In this document: in pieces, positions 25,432 through 33,940 of the stretch
How the letters are laid out: each line of letters starts with the position of its first letter
Numbering within the stretch: position 1 is the stretch's first letter
NCBI GenBank assembly: GCA_947597925.1
Contig: CANQFA010000003.1
Location: 62,001-126,000 of the forward strand
Direction of reading: 5' to 3'
DNA length: 64,000 nucleotides
Origin: an uncultured Clostridia bacterium
GTDB taxonomy: Bacteria; Bacillota; Clostridia; Christensenellales; Borkfalkiaceae
Position numbers and translations under genes: made by a program
The notes under the pieces: model-generated
Told to the model about the DNA's origin: nothing
The model's input: the letters and a program-made list of their open reading frames with translations, nothing else
Databases searched by the model: none

Positions 25432-26275
25432 CGCTGTTCTCCCGTTTCAAAAACGCGCGCAGTTTTTCGCTCCTTGCGTGCACAAAGATCTCCTCGGGCG
25501 TCCCCTCTTCTTCGACGGCGCCGTCTGCCATAAAGAGCACCTTATCCGCGACCTCGCGGGCGAACTTCATCTCGTGGGTGACGATGATCATCGTGCGGCC
25601 CTTGAGCGCGCGGATGACGCGCAGGACCTCCCCCGTGAGTTCGGGGTCGAGGGCCGATGTGGGCTCATCGAAGCAGAGCACTTCGGGATCGAGGGCGAGG
25701 GCGCGGGCGATGGCGACGCGCTGCTGCTGCCCTCCCGAGAGTTCGCCCGGATAGCTCTGCTTTTTATCGCCGAGGCCCACTGTTTCGAGGAGCTCCTCGG
25801 CGCGGCGCGCGCTCTCCTTCAGGGCCTCTTCCCGAAATTTTGCCCCGTCTCTGCGGGCAAGTCTGCCTGCAAAGCGCACCCCCTCTTCCCGATAGCGCCT
25901 CTTCTGCTCCCTGCGAAATTCCTTCGCCCGTTCCTTTGCGGCGAGATCGGAGGCGAGGGAGACATTTTTGATGGCGCGGTAATGGGGAAAGAGGTTGAAA
26001 TTCTGAAATACCAGCCCGAATTTCTTCCGCTTTTCGCGCAAAGTCCCCTCTGGATAGCGCTCCTTTGCATCGGAGAGGAGCTCACCGTCGAGGTAGACCT
26101 TCCCCTCGTCGGGCGTCTCGAGGAAGTTGAGGCAGCGCAAAAGGGTCGTCTTCCCGCTCCCCGATGCTCCTATTATAGCCAAAATCTCTCCCTTTTGCAA
26201 GGAAAAATCGATCCCTTTGAGCACTTCTGTGTTATAAAATTTTTTTCGGAAGCCTTCGACGTGCAAAAAGTCCAT
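25424..26275 (-). CDS. Polar amino-acid ABC transporter, ATP-binding protein
   Basis: A 283-aa ATPase of the GlnQ/HisP class. Walker A is GASGSGKT near 36-43, the Q-loop lies in VFQNFNLFPH near 91, the signature is LSGGQQQR, and Walker B is VLCFDEPTSALD. It is about 40 residues longer than GlnQ because a charged Lys/Arg/Glu-rich segment (~112-155) lies between the Q-loop and the signature. It powers uptake with the permease and binding protein encoded upstream. It starts 2 nt after the permease stop. Confidence 0.95.
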   Translation of the reverse strand: MDFLHVEGFRKKFYNTEVLKGIDFSLQKGEILAIIGASGSGKTTLLRCLNFLETPDEGKVYLDGELLSDAKERYPEGTLREKRKKFGLVFQNFNLFPHYRAIKNVSLASDLAAKERAKEFRREQKRRYREEGVRFAGRLARRDGAKFREEALKESARRAEELLETVGLGDKKQSYPGELSGGQQQRVAIARALALDPEVLCFDEPTSALDPELTGEVLRVIRALKGRTMIIVTHEMKFAREVADKVLFMADGAVEEEGTPEEIFVHARSEKLRAFLKRENSGD

Positions 26276-26277
26276 AT

Positions 26278-26925
26278 TTACACCTTGATATATGCGAGTT
26301 TCTTCTCGAGGAAGCGGAAGAGCAGGGTGAGGATGCCGATGAAGAGGAGGTAAAAGGCGCCCGTGTAGAAGAGCGGCCAGATGAGCCCCTGCCGCGTGTA
26401 TTCCTGTGAGACCATGATGATCTCCGCCACGCTGATGATGCGGGCGAGCGAGGTATCCTTGACAAGCGTCATGACCTCATTGGACATGGGTGCCGTGATG
26501 CGCTTGATGACCTGCGGCAGGATGACATAGAAGAAGGTCTGCCTCTTCGTGAGGCCGAGGACCTGCGCGGCCTCACGCTGTCCCGCGGGGACGCCCTCGA
26601 TGCCGCCGCGGTAGATCTCCGAGAAGTAGCAGGCATAGTTGATGACAAAGGCGACGATGACGGCGGTCAGTCGATCGAATCCGCCGATCCCGAAGAGCAG
26701 GGAGGGCCCGTAAAAGATGGCGATGAGCTGGAGCATGAGGGGAGTGCCGCGGATGATCCAGACCAGCGTGCGGACGGGAAGGCGGAGGAGGCGGAAGCGC
26801 GACATGGACCCGAAAGCGACTACAAGCCCCAGCGGAAGCGCCAGGGCAAGTGTCAGTGCGAAGATGAGGCAGGTCGTGCCGAACCCTTCGAGAAGGTCGA
26901 GAGTGATGCTCAGAAAGGTATTCAT
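26278..26925 (-). CDS. Polar amino-acid ABC transporter, permease
   Basis: A 215-aa integral membrane protein of the HisMQ family with about five membrane helices. The EAA loop that docks the ATPase reads EAAQVLGLTKRQTFFYVILP. The conserved WIIRGTPLMLQL segment near residue 57 is typical. The ATG overlaps the binding-protein stop by 4 nt, so the three proteins are made together. A single permease implies a homodimeric channel. Confidence 0.95.
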   Translation of the reverse strand: MNTFLSITLDLLEGFGTTCLIFALTLALALPLGLVVAFGSMSRFRLLRLPVRTLVWIIRGTPLMLQLIAIFYGPSLLFGIGGFDRLTAVIVAFVINYACYFSEIYRGGIEGVPAGQREAAQVLGLTKRQTFFYVILPQVIKRITAPMSNEVMTLVKDTSLARIISVAEIIMVSQEYTRQGLIWPLFYTGAFYLLFIGILTLLFRFLEKKLAYIKV

Positions 26926-27680
26926 GCCATGTACTTTGCGATGAGTGCGTCGAACGTGCCGTCCGTCTTATATTTTGCAATGATGCCGTTGAGCTGTTCG
27001 AGAAGCTCGGTGTCCTCCTTTCGGAGACCGATGCCGTACTCCTCCGACGCGAATCCCACATCCACGAAGGTGAGGTCGGCGAAGTCCGTGCCCTCGCCCG
27101 TCATGCTCCGCGCCATGGTGATGTCGATGACGGCGATCTCCGAAGTGCCCGTCTTGACCTCGAGCAGGCAATCCGACTGCGCGCCGAGCTTATTGAGCGT
27201 TCCATTGTAGCCGCTCTCCGTCACGGCACTCTCCCCTGCCGAGCCGCTCTCCACGGCGATGCTCTTCGCACCCGCAAGGCTCGCGATATCGGTGTAGTTT
27301 GCCGCATTGTCCGCCTTTGCCACGACGACCTGTCTGTTCTCATAGTAGGCATCAGTGATGGCGATGTTCTGCTTGAGGGTATCGGTGATCGTCATGCCGT
27401 TCCAGATGAGGTCTATCTTTCCCGACTGCAGCTCATTGATCTTATTTTCCCAGTCGATCTCCTGAAACTTGACCTCGTAGCCGAGCTCGCCGAGCGCCTT
27501 TTCGGCAAACTCGGTGTCGAAGCCGACGAGCTTGTCGCCCTCGAAATAGTTCATGGGCTCATAGTAGGTGACGCCGACGACGAGGGTGTCCTTTTCCCCC
27601 TCCGGGGTGCAGGCGCCGAAGGCGAAGGTCGCGGCAATGCCGAGTGCGAGAGTGATCCCGAGTGCAATTCCTCTTTTCAT
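26922..27680 (-). CDS. Amino-acid ABC transporter, substrate-binding lipoprotein
   Basis: A 252-aa family-3 solute-binding protein. A lipoprotein signal ends at FAFGAC, with Cys24 as the lipidated residue, so it is anchored outside the membrane. The body has the usual pattern (VGFDTEFAEKALGELGYEVKF, IDLIWNGMTIT). The ligand is a polar amino acid by family; which one is not clear. It is the first gene of the operon and has AAAGGAG upstream. A small hairpin in the leader (ATCAC/GTGAT) could be a regulator site. Confidence 0.93.
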   Translation of the reverse strand: MKRGIALGITLALGIAATFAFGACTPEGEKDTLVVGVTYYEPMNYFEGDKLVGFDTEFAEKALGELGYEVKFQEIDWENKINELQSGKIDLIWNGMTITDTLKQNIAITDAYYENRQVVVAKADNAANYTDIASLAGAKSIAVESGSAGESAVTESGYNGTLNKLGAQSDCLLEVKTGTSEIAVIDITMARSMTGEGTDFADLTFVDVGFASEEYGIGLRKEDTELLEQLNGIIAKYKTDGTFDALIAKYMA

Positions 27681-27730
27681 AACTGATGGCTCCTTTGCTT
27701 TATCACTTTATCGTGATGAAGTATGAAAGT

Positions 27731-27759
27731 ATTATAACCCATCTGCGCGGCTTTGTAAA
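27731..27759 (-). promoter_or_regulatory. Promoter of the amino-acid ABC operon
   Basis: TTTACA (27754-27759), 17 nt, TATAAT (27731-27736) on the minus strand. Confidence 0.8.
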
Positions 27760-27849
27760 GCATTTTCGGGGGGTTTTTGGAAATTTCCGAAAAAAATTTT
27801 TCCGCGCCCTCCGCTCTTACCTATATATAAGAATCTATAAGAAGCGCTC

Positions 27850-27885
27850 TGCAAAGAGAAAAGGACCTCCCGCGGGAAGTCCTCT
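27850..27885 (-). terminator. Terminator of rny
   Basis: A 10-bp stem (27862-27871 with 27874-27883 on paper, one G-U pair; the innermost pairs probably open to form the loop) is followed on the minus strand by TTTTCTCTTT. Confidence 0.75.
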
Positions 27886-27901
27886 TTCTTCTGATCTTTG
27901 T

Positions 27902-29533
27902 TTACTTGGCGTATTCTACGCTGCGGAATTCGCGGATGACATTGACCTTGATCTGCCCGGGATACTCGAGCTCGCTCTCGATCTTCTTTGCGATGTCCTT
28001 CGCGAGGAAGAGCGCCTTTGCATCGTCGACCTGGTCGGGCTTGACGATGACGCGCACCTCTCTGCCCGCCTGAATGGCGTAGCTCTTGTCCACGCCCTGG
28101 AAGCTCGAGGCGATCTCCTCGAGTTTTTCGAGACGCTTGACATAGTTGGTGCCCGTCTCGCGGCGTGCACCGGGGCGTGCGCCCGAGATGGCATCTGCCG
28201 CCTGCACGAGGACCGCCTCGATCGTCTTGGGCTCCACGTCGCCGTGGTGAGCCATGATGGCATTGACGATCATGGGGTTTTCCTTATACTTCTTGGCGAT
28301 GTCCCCGCCGAGCTGGATATGGGTTCCCTCCTGCTCGTGGTCGACCGCCTTGCCGATGTCGTGAAGAAGTCCCGCGCGCTTGGCGAAGTTGACGTCCAGT
28401 CCGAGCTCCTGTGCCATGAGGCCCGCGAGCTGTGCCACCTCGATGGAGTGGCGGTAGACATTCTGCCCGTAGCTCGTGCGGAACTTGAGCCGCCCGATGA
28501 GCTTGATGATCTCGGGGTGAAGTCCGAAGATACCTACCTCGAACATGGCATTTTCGCCCGCCGCCTTGATCTGCTGGTCGAGCTCCTTCGTGACCTTTTC
28601 CACCGTCTCCTCGATGCGGGCGGGGTGGATCCTGCCGTCGGCAATGAGCTTCTCGAGAGTGAGGCGGGCGACTTCCCTCCGCACGGGGTCGAATCCCGAG
28701 AGGATGACGACCTCGGGCGTATCGTCGATGATGAGCTCGATGCCCGTCGCATTTTCTATGGCGCGGATGTTGCGCCCCTCTCTGCCGATGATGCGCGCCT
28801 TCATGTCGTCATTGGGAAGGGGCACCACGGACACCGTGCTCTCCGATGCCTGATCGGCCGCACAGCGCTGGATGGCGAGGGAGATGATGTTCTTTGCGTT
28901 GAGCTCGGCTTCGTCCTTTGCCTGCTGTTCGAGGTTGCGTACCTCGACTGCAAGGTCGCGGCGCGTCTCGTCCAAAATTTCGTCGGTGAGCTGCTTTTTC
29001 GCCTCTTCCTTGGTGAGCTGGGCCACGCGCTCGAGCTCGGCCATCATGAGTTCCTGCTGATGGGAGACCTGCTCCTGCGCCTTGGCGACTTCGGCGGTCT
29101 TCTTCTCGAGGTCCTTCTTTCTGTCTTCGAGGGACTGCTCCTTGCGGGAAAGGTCGCTCTCCCGCTTCTCGAGGTTGTCCTCCTGCTTGGCGAGACGGGA
29201 TTCGGCGCGCTGCTGCTCGGCACGCTTCTCCTTCATCTCCTGTTCGAATTCGTTCCGTCTTCTGAGATCCTGCTCCTTCGACTCTAAAATTGCTTCCTTC
29301 TTTAACTGTTTGCACTCCGCCTCGGCGTTTTTCAGCATTTCTTCCACGCGCTGCGAAGTCTCATCGAGCTTCTGATCGGATTTGATTTTTGCAACTTTTT
29401 CGAGATGTCTCTTGGTGAGATACCAGGCGACGGCGCCGCCGCCCCCGATCCCGACCGCGAAAAGACCCACGATCAGACCTATTGCAAGGCCCAAAGGCAT
29501 GTCCGCAAGGAGCAGGCTGAACATGGTTTGCAT
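27902..29533 (-). CDS. rny: Ribonuclease Y
   Basis: A 543-aa membrane-bound endoribonuclease that starts mRNA decay in Firmicutes. One N-terminal membrane helix (residues ~8-32) is followed by a long coiled coil (~40-200). A KH domain ([20 protein letters not shown]) and an HD domain with the metal-binding [14 protein letters not shown] come next. The start at 29533 has GGAGG 8 nt upstream; a longer frame begins 19 codons earlier without a ribosome site. It has its own promoter and terminator. Confidence 0.98.
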   Translation of the reverse strand: MQTMFSLLLADMPLGLAIGLIVGLFAVGIGGGGAVAWYLTKRHLEKVAKIKSDQKLDETSQRVEEMLKNAEAECKQLKKEAILESKEQDLRRRNEFEQEMKEKRAEQQRAESRLAKQEDNLEKRESDLSRKEQSLEDRKKDLEKKTAEVAKAQEQVSHQQELMMAELERVAQLTKEEAKKQLTDEILDETRRDLAVEVRNLEQQAKDEAELNAKNIISLAIQRCAADQASESTVSVVPLPNDDMKARIIGREGRNIRAIENATGIELIIDDTPEVVILSGFDPVRREVARLTLEKLIADGRIHPARIEETVEKVTKELDQQIKAAGENAMFEVGIFGLHPEIIKLIGRLKFRTSYGQNVYRHSIEVAQLAGLMAQELGLDVNFAKRAGLLHDIGKAVDHEQEGTHIQLGGDIAKKYKENPMIVNAIMAHHGDVEPKTIEAVLVQAADAISGARPGARRETGTNYVKRLEKLEEIASSFQGVDKSYAIQAGREVRVIVKPDQVDDAKALFLAKDIAKKIESELEYPGQIKVNVIREFRSVEYAK

Positions 29534-29601
29534 TGTTTCAGCCTCCTTCTGTTTTTTGTCCCGACCCGCATTTTGGGCAGAATCGGGCATTGTCGTTCCT
29601 T

Positions 29602-29630
29602 ATTATACAATATTTGGGGACGTCTGTCAA
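29602..29630 (-). promoter_or_regulatory. Promoter of rny
   Basis: TTGACA (29625-29630), 17 nt, TATAAT (29602-29607) on the minus strand, a perfect match. Confidence 0.88.
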
Positions 29631-29739
29631 CTTCCTGCAGGGCATCGGCGGGAAATTCGCGAAAAAAAATTTTCCGCCGCCCGCCCCGCATCCCTTCGAA
29701 AAAATTTTTATAAACCGCAATAAAATTTGCCGCATTCTA

Positions 29740-29768
29740 TTGACAGAAGCACAAAAAAGTTATAATAT
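29740..29768 (+). promoter_or_regulatory. Promoter of the MacB-like exporter operon
   Basis: TTGACA (29740-29745) is followed by TAATAT (29763-29768) at 17 nt. An overlapping perfect TATAAT (29761-29766) lies at 15 nt. Confidence 0.7.
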
Positions 29769-29842
29769 ATTTATGGTGCCTTTTTGGGGCCGCGCGGACG
29801 GCAAAACCGAGGGCAACTTGTCATATTTTTCGGGGGAAGTCG

Positions 29843-30526
29843 ATGATCAGCATTTGCGATGTCAAAAAGAAGTACTCTTCGGGCAGAAAGGCCTTTTATG
29901 CGCTCGACGGCGTGTCGCTCGAGATAGCGGAGGGCGAATTTGTCGCCATCACGGGAAAGTCGGGAAGCGGCAAGTCCACCCTTCTCAACATGATCGGCAC
30001 GCTCGACTCGGTGACGTCGGGCTCCATCTTCGTGGACGGGGAGGATCTGTCCAAATATTCGGGCAAGAAGATCGCCGAGTACCGCAACAAGAAGGTGGGC
30101 TTCGTCTTCCAGAGCTTCTATCTCGAGCCCAGTTATACCGTATATGACAACGTGGAGCTTCCCCTCGTGCTCGCGGGCAAGACGGGGAAGCAAAACAGAA
30201 AGCCCGTGGAGGCGGCGCTCGAAGAGGTGGGCCTCCTGTCCAAGATCAAGGAGCGGGCGCGCAATCTCTCGGGCGGCGAACAGCAGCGCGTCGCCATTGC
30301 CCGCGCCATCGTCAATCGTCCCGCCTATCTCCTCGCGGACGAGCCCTGCGGCAACCTCGACACCGCAAACAGTGAGAATATCATGCGCATCCTCGCCTCC
30401 CTCCACGCCCTCGGTAAGACCGTGATCATGGTCACCCATGACCCCGAAGACGCCGAAAAGGCGGAGCGCGTCGTCACCATGTCGGACGGGAAGATCGTCT
30501 CCGACCGCCGCAACAAGCAGAATTGA
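29843..30526 (+). CDS. ABC exporter ATP-binding protein (MacB/LolD type)
   Basis: A 227-aa ATPase with Walker A GKSGSGKS near 39-46, signature LSGGEQQRVAIARAI, and Walker B YLLADEPCGNLD, the layout of MacB/LolD/FtsE ATPases. These drive mechanotransmission machines rather than classic channels, pairing with FtsX-like permeases, two of which follow. GGGGGAA precedes the ATG. The substrate is unknown; peptide or lipoprotein export, or antibiotic resistance, are usual roles. Confidence 0.95.
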   Translation: MISICDVKKKYSSGRKAFYALDGVSLEIAEGEFVAITGKSGSGKSTLLNMIGTLDSVTSGSIFVDGEDLSKYSGKKIAEYRNKKVGFVFQSFYLEPSYTVYDNVELPLVLAGKTGKQNRKPVEAALEEVGLLSKIKERARNLSGGEQQRVAIARAIVNRPAYLLADEPCGNLDTANSENIMRILASLHALGKTVIMVTHDPEDAEKAERVVTMSDGKIVSDRRNKQN

Positions 30527-30538
30527 CGGAGGAGCGCC

Positions 30539-31783
30539 ATGCGGACTGTCTTGCATCTCATACGCACCGAGGCGTGGTTTCTGAGAAAGACCATCCTCGT
30601 GATCGGGATCATCCTCATCGCCTTTGTGGCGGCCCTCCTCTCGGTCATCTCCGTCTTTCTCGACGTCCCCGACGGCATGTACGAGGGGCTCAACGAATAC
30701 AACGACCTCTTTACCCTCACGGTGATGAACTCTGAGGAAAAGCCCCTCGCGGGCGGCACCCCCTTCGGCGGACGGCTCAACGGCATCTCGCGCTACACCA
30801 TCCTGACGGGCAGCGCGTCCTATGCGACCAACCCGCACAACGCCCCCTCCAAGGACGAGGACGAGGAAGAGGGCGAAAAGACGGACGTCGCCATCGCCAT
30901 CACACTTTCCGGGTTTGCCGTGCTCCCCTCCCGCGCGGAGGAGACCTTTGCGCTCTACGAGGACACCACGAAGGACTTCGCCTTCCCAAAGCATGTCGGG
31001 GAGCTCGCCATCAATAAGGATGTCGCCAAGCTCGCGGGGGTCGAAATAGGAGACACCATCACCCTCTCGCCCGACTCCTTCTTCGACAGCGAAGAGATGG
31101 ACCTCTCCAAGGTCAAGGCGCAGACCTATACCGTCGTCGGCTATGTGAACACCACGCGCATCACCACCCTGAATGCAAAGAATGCGGGCGCCGTGTATCT
31201 CCCGAGCTGTCACTTCTACTTCTGCCCCGAAGAGGGCACCGTATATGACGAGCTCCTGTACGTCTTCGACAACGCCAAGACCCTCCATGCCCGCTATCTC
31301 GACATCGTGCGCAGCGGAAAGGAGGCAAAGATGGCCACCGTCGTCGCCGATCAGGTGGAGAATATCGCCATCGCGCAGGCCTTCTTCCTCGCCGTCTCCT
31401 TCGTGCTCGGGCTCATGGTGCTCTTCATCCTCTACTCCCTCATCGCCATCTTTTTCCGCCAGCGAAAGAAGATGATCTGCCGACTGAAACTGCTCGGCGC
31501 GCGGGGACGAACGGTTGCGGGCGTCTATTGCCTCATCGCGATCTGTCTCGTCGTCGCAGCCGTCGTCTTCGGGGCGATGTTCTCGATGGCCTTCAATGTC
31601 TACTTCATCAATCTGTGCGGGCAGCTCTTCAGGACATTCAGCGCGAACTTCGTCTCGCACTTCCGTCCCATCGTGCCCGCGACTGTCCTCGCAGGGCTCA
31701 TCCTCTTTACCATCCTGCTCTACTTCCACGTCAACCGCAAGATCAAAGATGCCACCGTCGCACAGGAGGTCCGCCATGAGTAA
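30539..31783 (+). CDS. FtsX-like ABC permease, first subunit
   Basis: A 414-aa membrane protein. One membrane helix lies near residues 15-43 and a large extracytoplasmic domain (~45-285) has an acidic loop (KDEDEEEGEK). Three C-terminal helices enclose the FtsX motif (FFRQRKKMICRLKLLGARG). This MacB-like topology fits the ATPase 12 nt upstream. GGAGG precedes the ATG. It overlaps the next permease gene by 8 nt. Confidence 0.9.
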   Translation: MRTVLHLIRTEAWFLRKTILVIGIILIAFVAALLSVISVFLDVPDGMYEGLNEYNDLFTLTVMNSEEKPLAGGTPFGGRLNGISRYTILTGSASYATNPHNAPSKDEDEEEGEKTDVAIAITLSGFAVLPSRAEETFALYEDTTKDFAFPKHVGELAINKDVAKLAGVEIGDTITLSPDSFFDSEEMDLSKVKAQTYTVVGYVNTTRITTLNAKNAGAVYLPSCHFYFCPEEGTVYDELLYVFDNAKTLHARYLDIVRSGKEAKMATVVADQVENIAIAQAFFLAVSFVLGLMVLFILYSLIAIFFRQRKKMICRLKLLGARGRTVAGVYCLIAICLVVAAVVFGAMFSMAFNVYFINLCGQLFRTFSANFVSHFRPIVPATVLAGLILFTILLYFHVNRKIKDATVAQEVRHE

Positions 31784-33236
31784 GCGCATCGTCCGCCGCA
31801 TTGTCCGCAAAAAGCCGCAGGAAGGGAATACGGCTCCCGAGGTAAATGAGGCCGAAAAAGAGGAGGCCGCACCCGTCGATCCCCTCCTCGCCCTCGCCGA
31901 TGTGGGTGAAGAGCTCGAAAAGGGCTTCAGTCTCTTCGGGCTCGCCTGGAAAAATGTCTTCACCTACACGTGGATGAACCTCAAGATCTGCTTCACCTTC
32001 GCCTGCCTTGCCTTCCTCATCTGCCTCTTTACGGTGTACAATGCCGCCATCAACGAGCGGGAGGAGGCCTTTACCCGCGGCTCGGCGTCCGCAAACCTCA
32101 TCATCACACAGAGCAGCAAGACATTGGACTTCTTCCATGAAGAGCTGAAGACATTTGCTCTCGAGGACGTGTACTACGGCAGAAGTTATAACACCCTCAT
32201 CTCCGAGCGCTACGGCGTGGGCGGGAAATATTCGGGCGACACCAGTTTCTATACCCTCGAAGTGGACGGAAAGGCCTACAATGCGAGCAAGGTGATCAAC
32301 TTTACCTCCATCGTGCACCCCGAGGACAAGTACTTCACGGAGGCCGACCGCATAGAACTCAAGGAGAACTTCGGCAAGGACAGCTTCTTCTCCATGGGGC
32401 ATTATCCCGCAACACCCGAGGAGATCGCGGTGAGCCCCATCATGCTCGAGGCTTACGGTCTGGAGGGGAAAGATGTGATGGGGAAGATGCTCACCGTCTA
32501 CCTGAAGGACCCGCGCGAAGGATACGATCCCCTCTATAAACTATACAGCTATACGGTATGCGGAATAATCGACGAGGACGTCTATTCCCTCACGGGGCAC
32601 GCAAGCAATACGAACACCCGTCCCGTCGTGCTCTTCCAGCATGAAAACGAACACGCCGGCGGCTCCCACTTCGTCCGCTACCGCCTGTATCTCAAGGATT
32701 GGCCGGATGCGGACAAGATGATAGAATGGAGAGAACACTTCGCGGGCGTGGACGAGAGCTACAGCTATTTGGGCTTCGGCTATGTGCAGAAGGCAAATGC
32801 GCTCGCCCGCATCCAGATCCTCGCGACAAATCTCTATATCATCGTGGGCGCGGCACTCATCGTGGGGCTCGTGCTCACCATCTTCCTCATGATCGACAAA
32901 TATATGAAGGTCTTTTCGCGCTCAAGCGGCATTCTGATGACGCTCGGCCTGCGGCGAAGTCAGCTCTACCTGATGCTCGGCATGCAGCTCTTTATCCTCT
33001 GCGTCCTCGCCGTGCCCGTCGCATTTCTCCTGACCGCGGGCGGGTACTATGTCATCAACCTGCTCGTCAAGTGGGTCACGAACGTCGCACTCGGCATCTC
33101 GATAGGCAAGCTCATCTCCATGCTGCTTGCGGGGATCGCCACCGTCATCGCCCTCTCCCTCATCTTCTTTGTCTATGCCCTCTTCAAGTTCCGTGTCAAG
33201 ACCATCAAGGACTACCTGACCACCGAAGTGGACTGA
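31776..33236 (+). CDS. FtsX-like ABC permease, second subunit
   Basis: A 486-aa membrane protein with the same fold as its neighbour: a helix near residues 69-92, a large outside domain, and three C-terminal helices with the FtsX segment (SRSSGILMTLGLRRSQLYLM). A basic, then acidic cytoplasmic N-terminal tail of about 65 residues is unusual. The ATG at 31776 has AGGAGG upstream and lies inside the end of the previous gene, so translation is coupled. The two permeases differ, so the exporter is probably a heterodimer. Confidence 0.9.
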   Translation: MSKRIVRRIVRKKPQEGNTAPEVNEAEKEEAAPVDPLLALADVGEELEKGFSLFGLAWKNVFTYTWMNLKICFTFACLAFLICLFTVYNAAINEREEAFTRGSASANLIITQSSKTLDFFHEELKTFALEDVYYGRSYNTLISERYGVGGKYSGDTSFYTLEVDGKAYNASKVINFTSIVHPEDKYFTEADRIELKENFGKDSFFSMGHYPATPEEIAVSPIMLEAYGLEGKDVMGKMLTVYLKDPREGYDPLYKLYSYTVCGIIDEDVYSLTGHASNTNTRPVVLFQHENEHAGGSHFVRYRLYLKDWPDADKMIEWREHFAGVDESYSYLGFGYVQKANALARIQILATNLYIIVGAALIVGLVLTIFLMIDKYMKVFSRSSGILMTLGLRRSQLYLMLGMQLFILCVLAVPVAFLLTAGGYYVINLLVKWVTNVALGISIGKLISMLLAGIATVIALSLIFFVYALFKFRVKTIKDYLTTEVD

Positions 33237-33264
33237 AATGCCCACATGGGGTCCGAAAACGTAC

Positions 33265-33310
33265 AAAAAAAGCGGGGCCGCCCACGCTCGGGCGGTCCCG
33301 CTTTTTCTTT
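33265..33310 (+). terminator. Terminator of the exporter operon
   Basis: A 13-bp GC-rich stem (33271-33283 with 33290-33302, one G-U pair), a 6-nt loop and TTTTTCTTTT. Confidence 0.9.
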
Positions 33311-33313
33311 TCG

Positions 33314-33640
33314 TCAGTCGCTGTCGCAGAGCATCAGAATGCCCGCGATCAGATTGACAAAGAGCAAAGAGCAGATCTTGAATCCGACGGACACGGGCTG
33401 ACGGTCGCGCACATGGTTAAAATAGCTGATCGTCATGGGGATACATCAGCAGAGCGGGAAAAGGGCAATTCCGTTCGCGATGCAGCCGAGGACCATAAAG
33501 ACCTTGGCGATCGTCTTTAAGACGGACTCCTTCTCGTTCCCGCGGACGGCGGGCACATTGCTCTCCACGGCACAGCCGCAGCCGGGGCAGATGACGGCCT
33601 CGTCGAGGAGCTCCCGCCCGCACTTGGTACAGTATTTCAT
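33314..33640 (-). pseudogene. Zinc-ribbon membrane protein with in-frame TGA
   Basis: The frame starts at the ATG at 33640 (AGGAGG upstream, strong promoter). It encodes an N-terminal zinc ribbon, CTKCGRELLDEAVICPGCG, then a hydrophobic helix, and meets TGA at 33446-33448 after 64 codons. The same frame then stays open for 43 codons with clear protein character (CIPMTISYF, VGFKICSLLFVNLIAGILM) before a second TGA at 33314. From memory of related small clostridial proteins, a tryptophan stands where the TGA falls. The likely cause is a TGG-to-TGA nonsense change or a sequencing error. The 64-aa short form may still be made. Confidence 0.65.
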
Positions 33641-33671
33641 CTTGTGACCTCCTGAGATTTTTTCCATAAGT

Positions 33672-33700
33672 ATTATACTCTCCCTCGTCTTTCCTGTCAA
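33672..33700 (-). promoter_or_regulatory. Promoter of the zinc-ribbon gene
   Basis: TTGACA (33695-33700), 17 nt, TATAAT (33672-33677) on the minus strand. The intact promoter suggests that the TGA change is recent. Confidence 0.85.
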
Positions 33701-33852
33701 CCCCTTCCGAAAATTTTGCTTGGGGAAAGTTTGGGGCGCGGACGGTAAGGCAGGACGAGGGCGATTTTTCAAGTCCCTTTGACGAATTGCATTGTGTCTC
33801 ATAAAAATCCGGAATGGCGGGCAAAATTTCGCTCCGGAACTGTTTTCTTCGA

Positions 33853-33881
33853 TTGACAAAATGCCCCTCGCATGCTATAAT
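33853..33881 (+). promoter_or_regulatory. Promoter of the cysteine-rich repeat lipoprotein
   Basis: TTGACA (33853-33858), 17 nt, TATAAT (33876-33881), a perfect match. Confidence 0.88.
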
Positions 33882-33908
33882 AAACCATCTTCTCCGCGAC
33901 TTGCGGAG

Positions 33909-33929
33909 GACCCCGCGGAGTGCGGGGTC
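33909..33929 (+). promoter_or_regulatory. Leader hairpin just before a ribosome site
   Basis: A perfect 8-bp stem (33909-33916 with 33922-33929) ends 3 nt before the GGGAG of the lipoprotein gene. A weaker hairpin (CTCCGC/GCGGAG) precedes it. It could tune translation; no U-tract follows. Confidence 0.5.
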
Positions 33930-33940
33930 ATGGGAGCTCT

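Noticed and set aside
27681..27730. Riboswitch ahead of the amino-acid ABC operon
   Set aside because: The leader is only about 40-50 nt with one small hairpin, too short for a known riboswitch or T-box.
33446..33448. Selenocysteine or UGA-to-Trp code change at the in-frame TGA
   Set aside because: No selenocysteine-type hairpin was evident directly downstream, and many genes here end in TGA and use TGG, so a standard code with a local defect is simpler.
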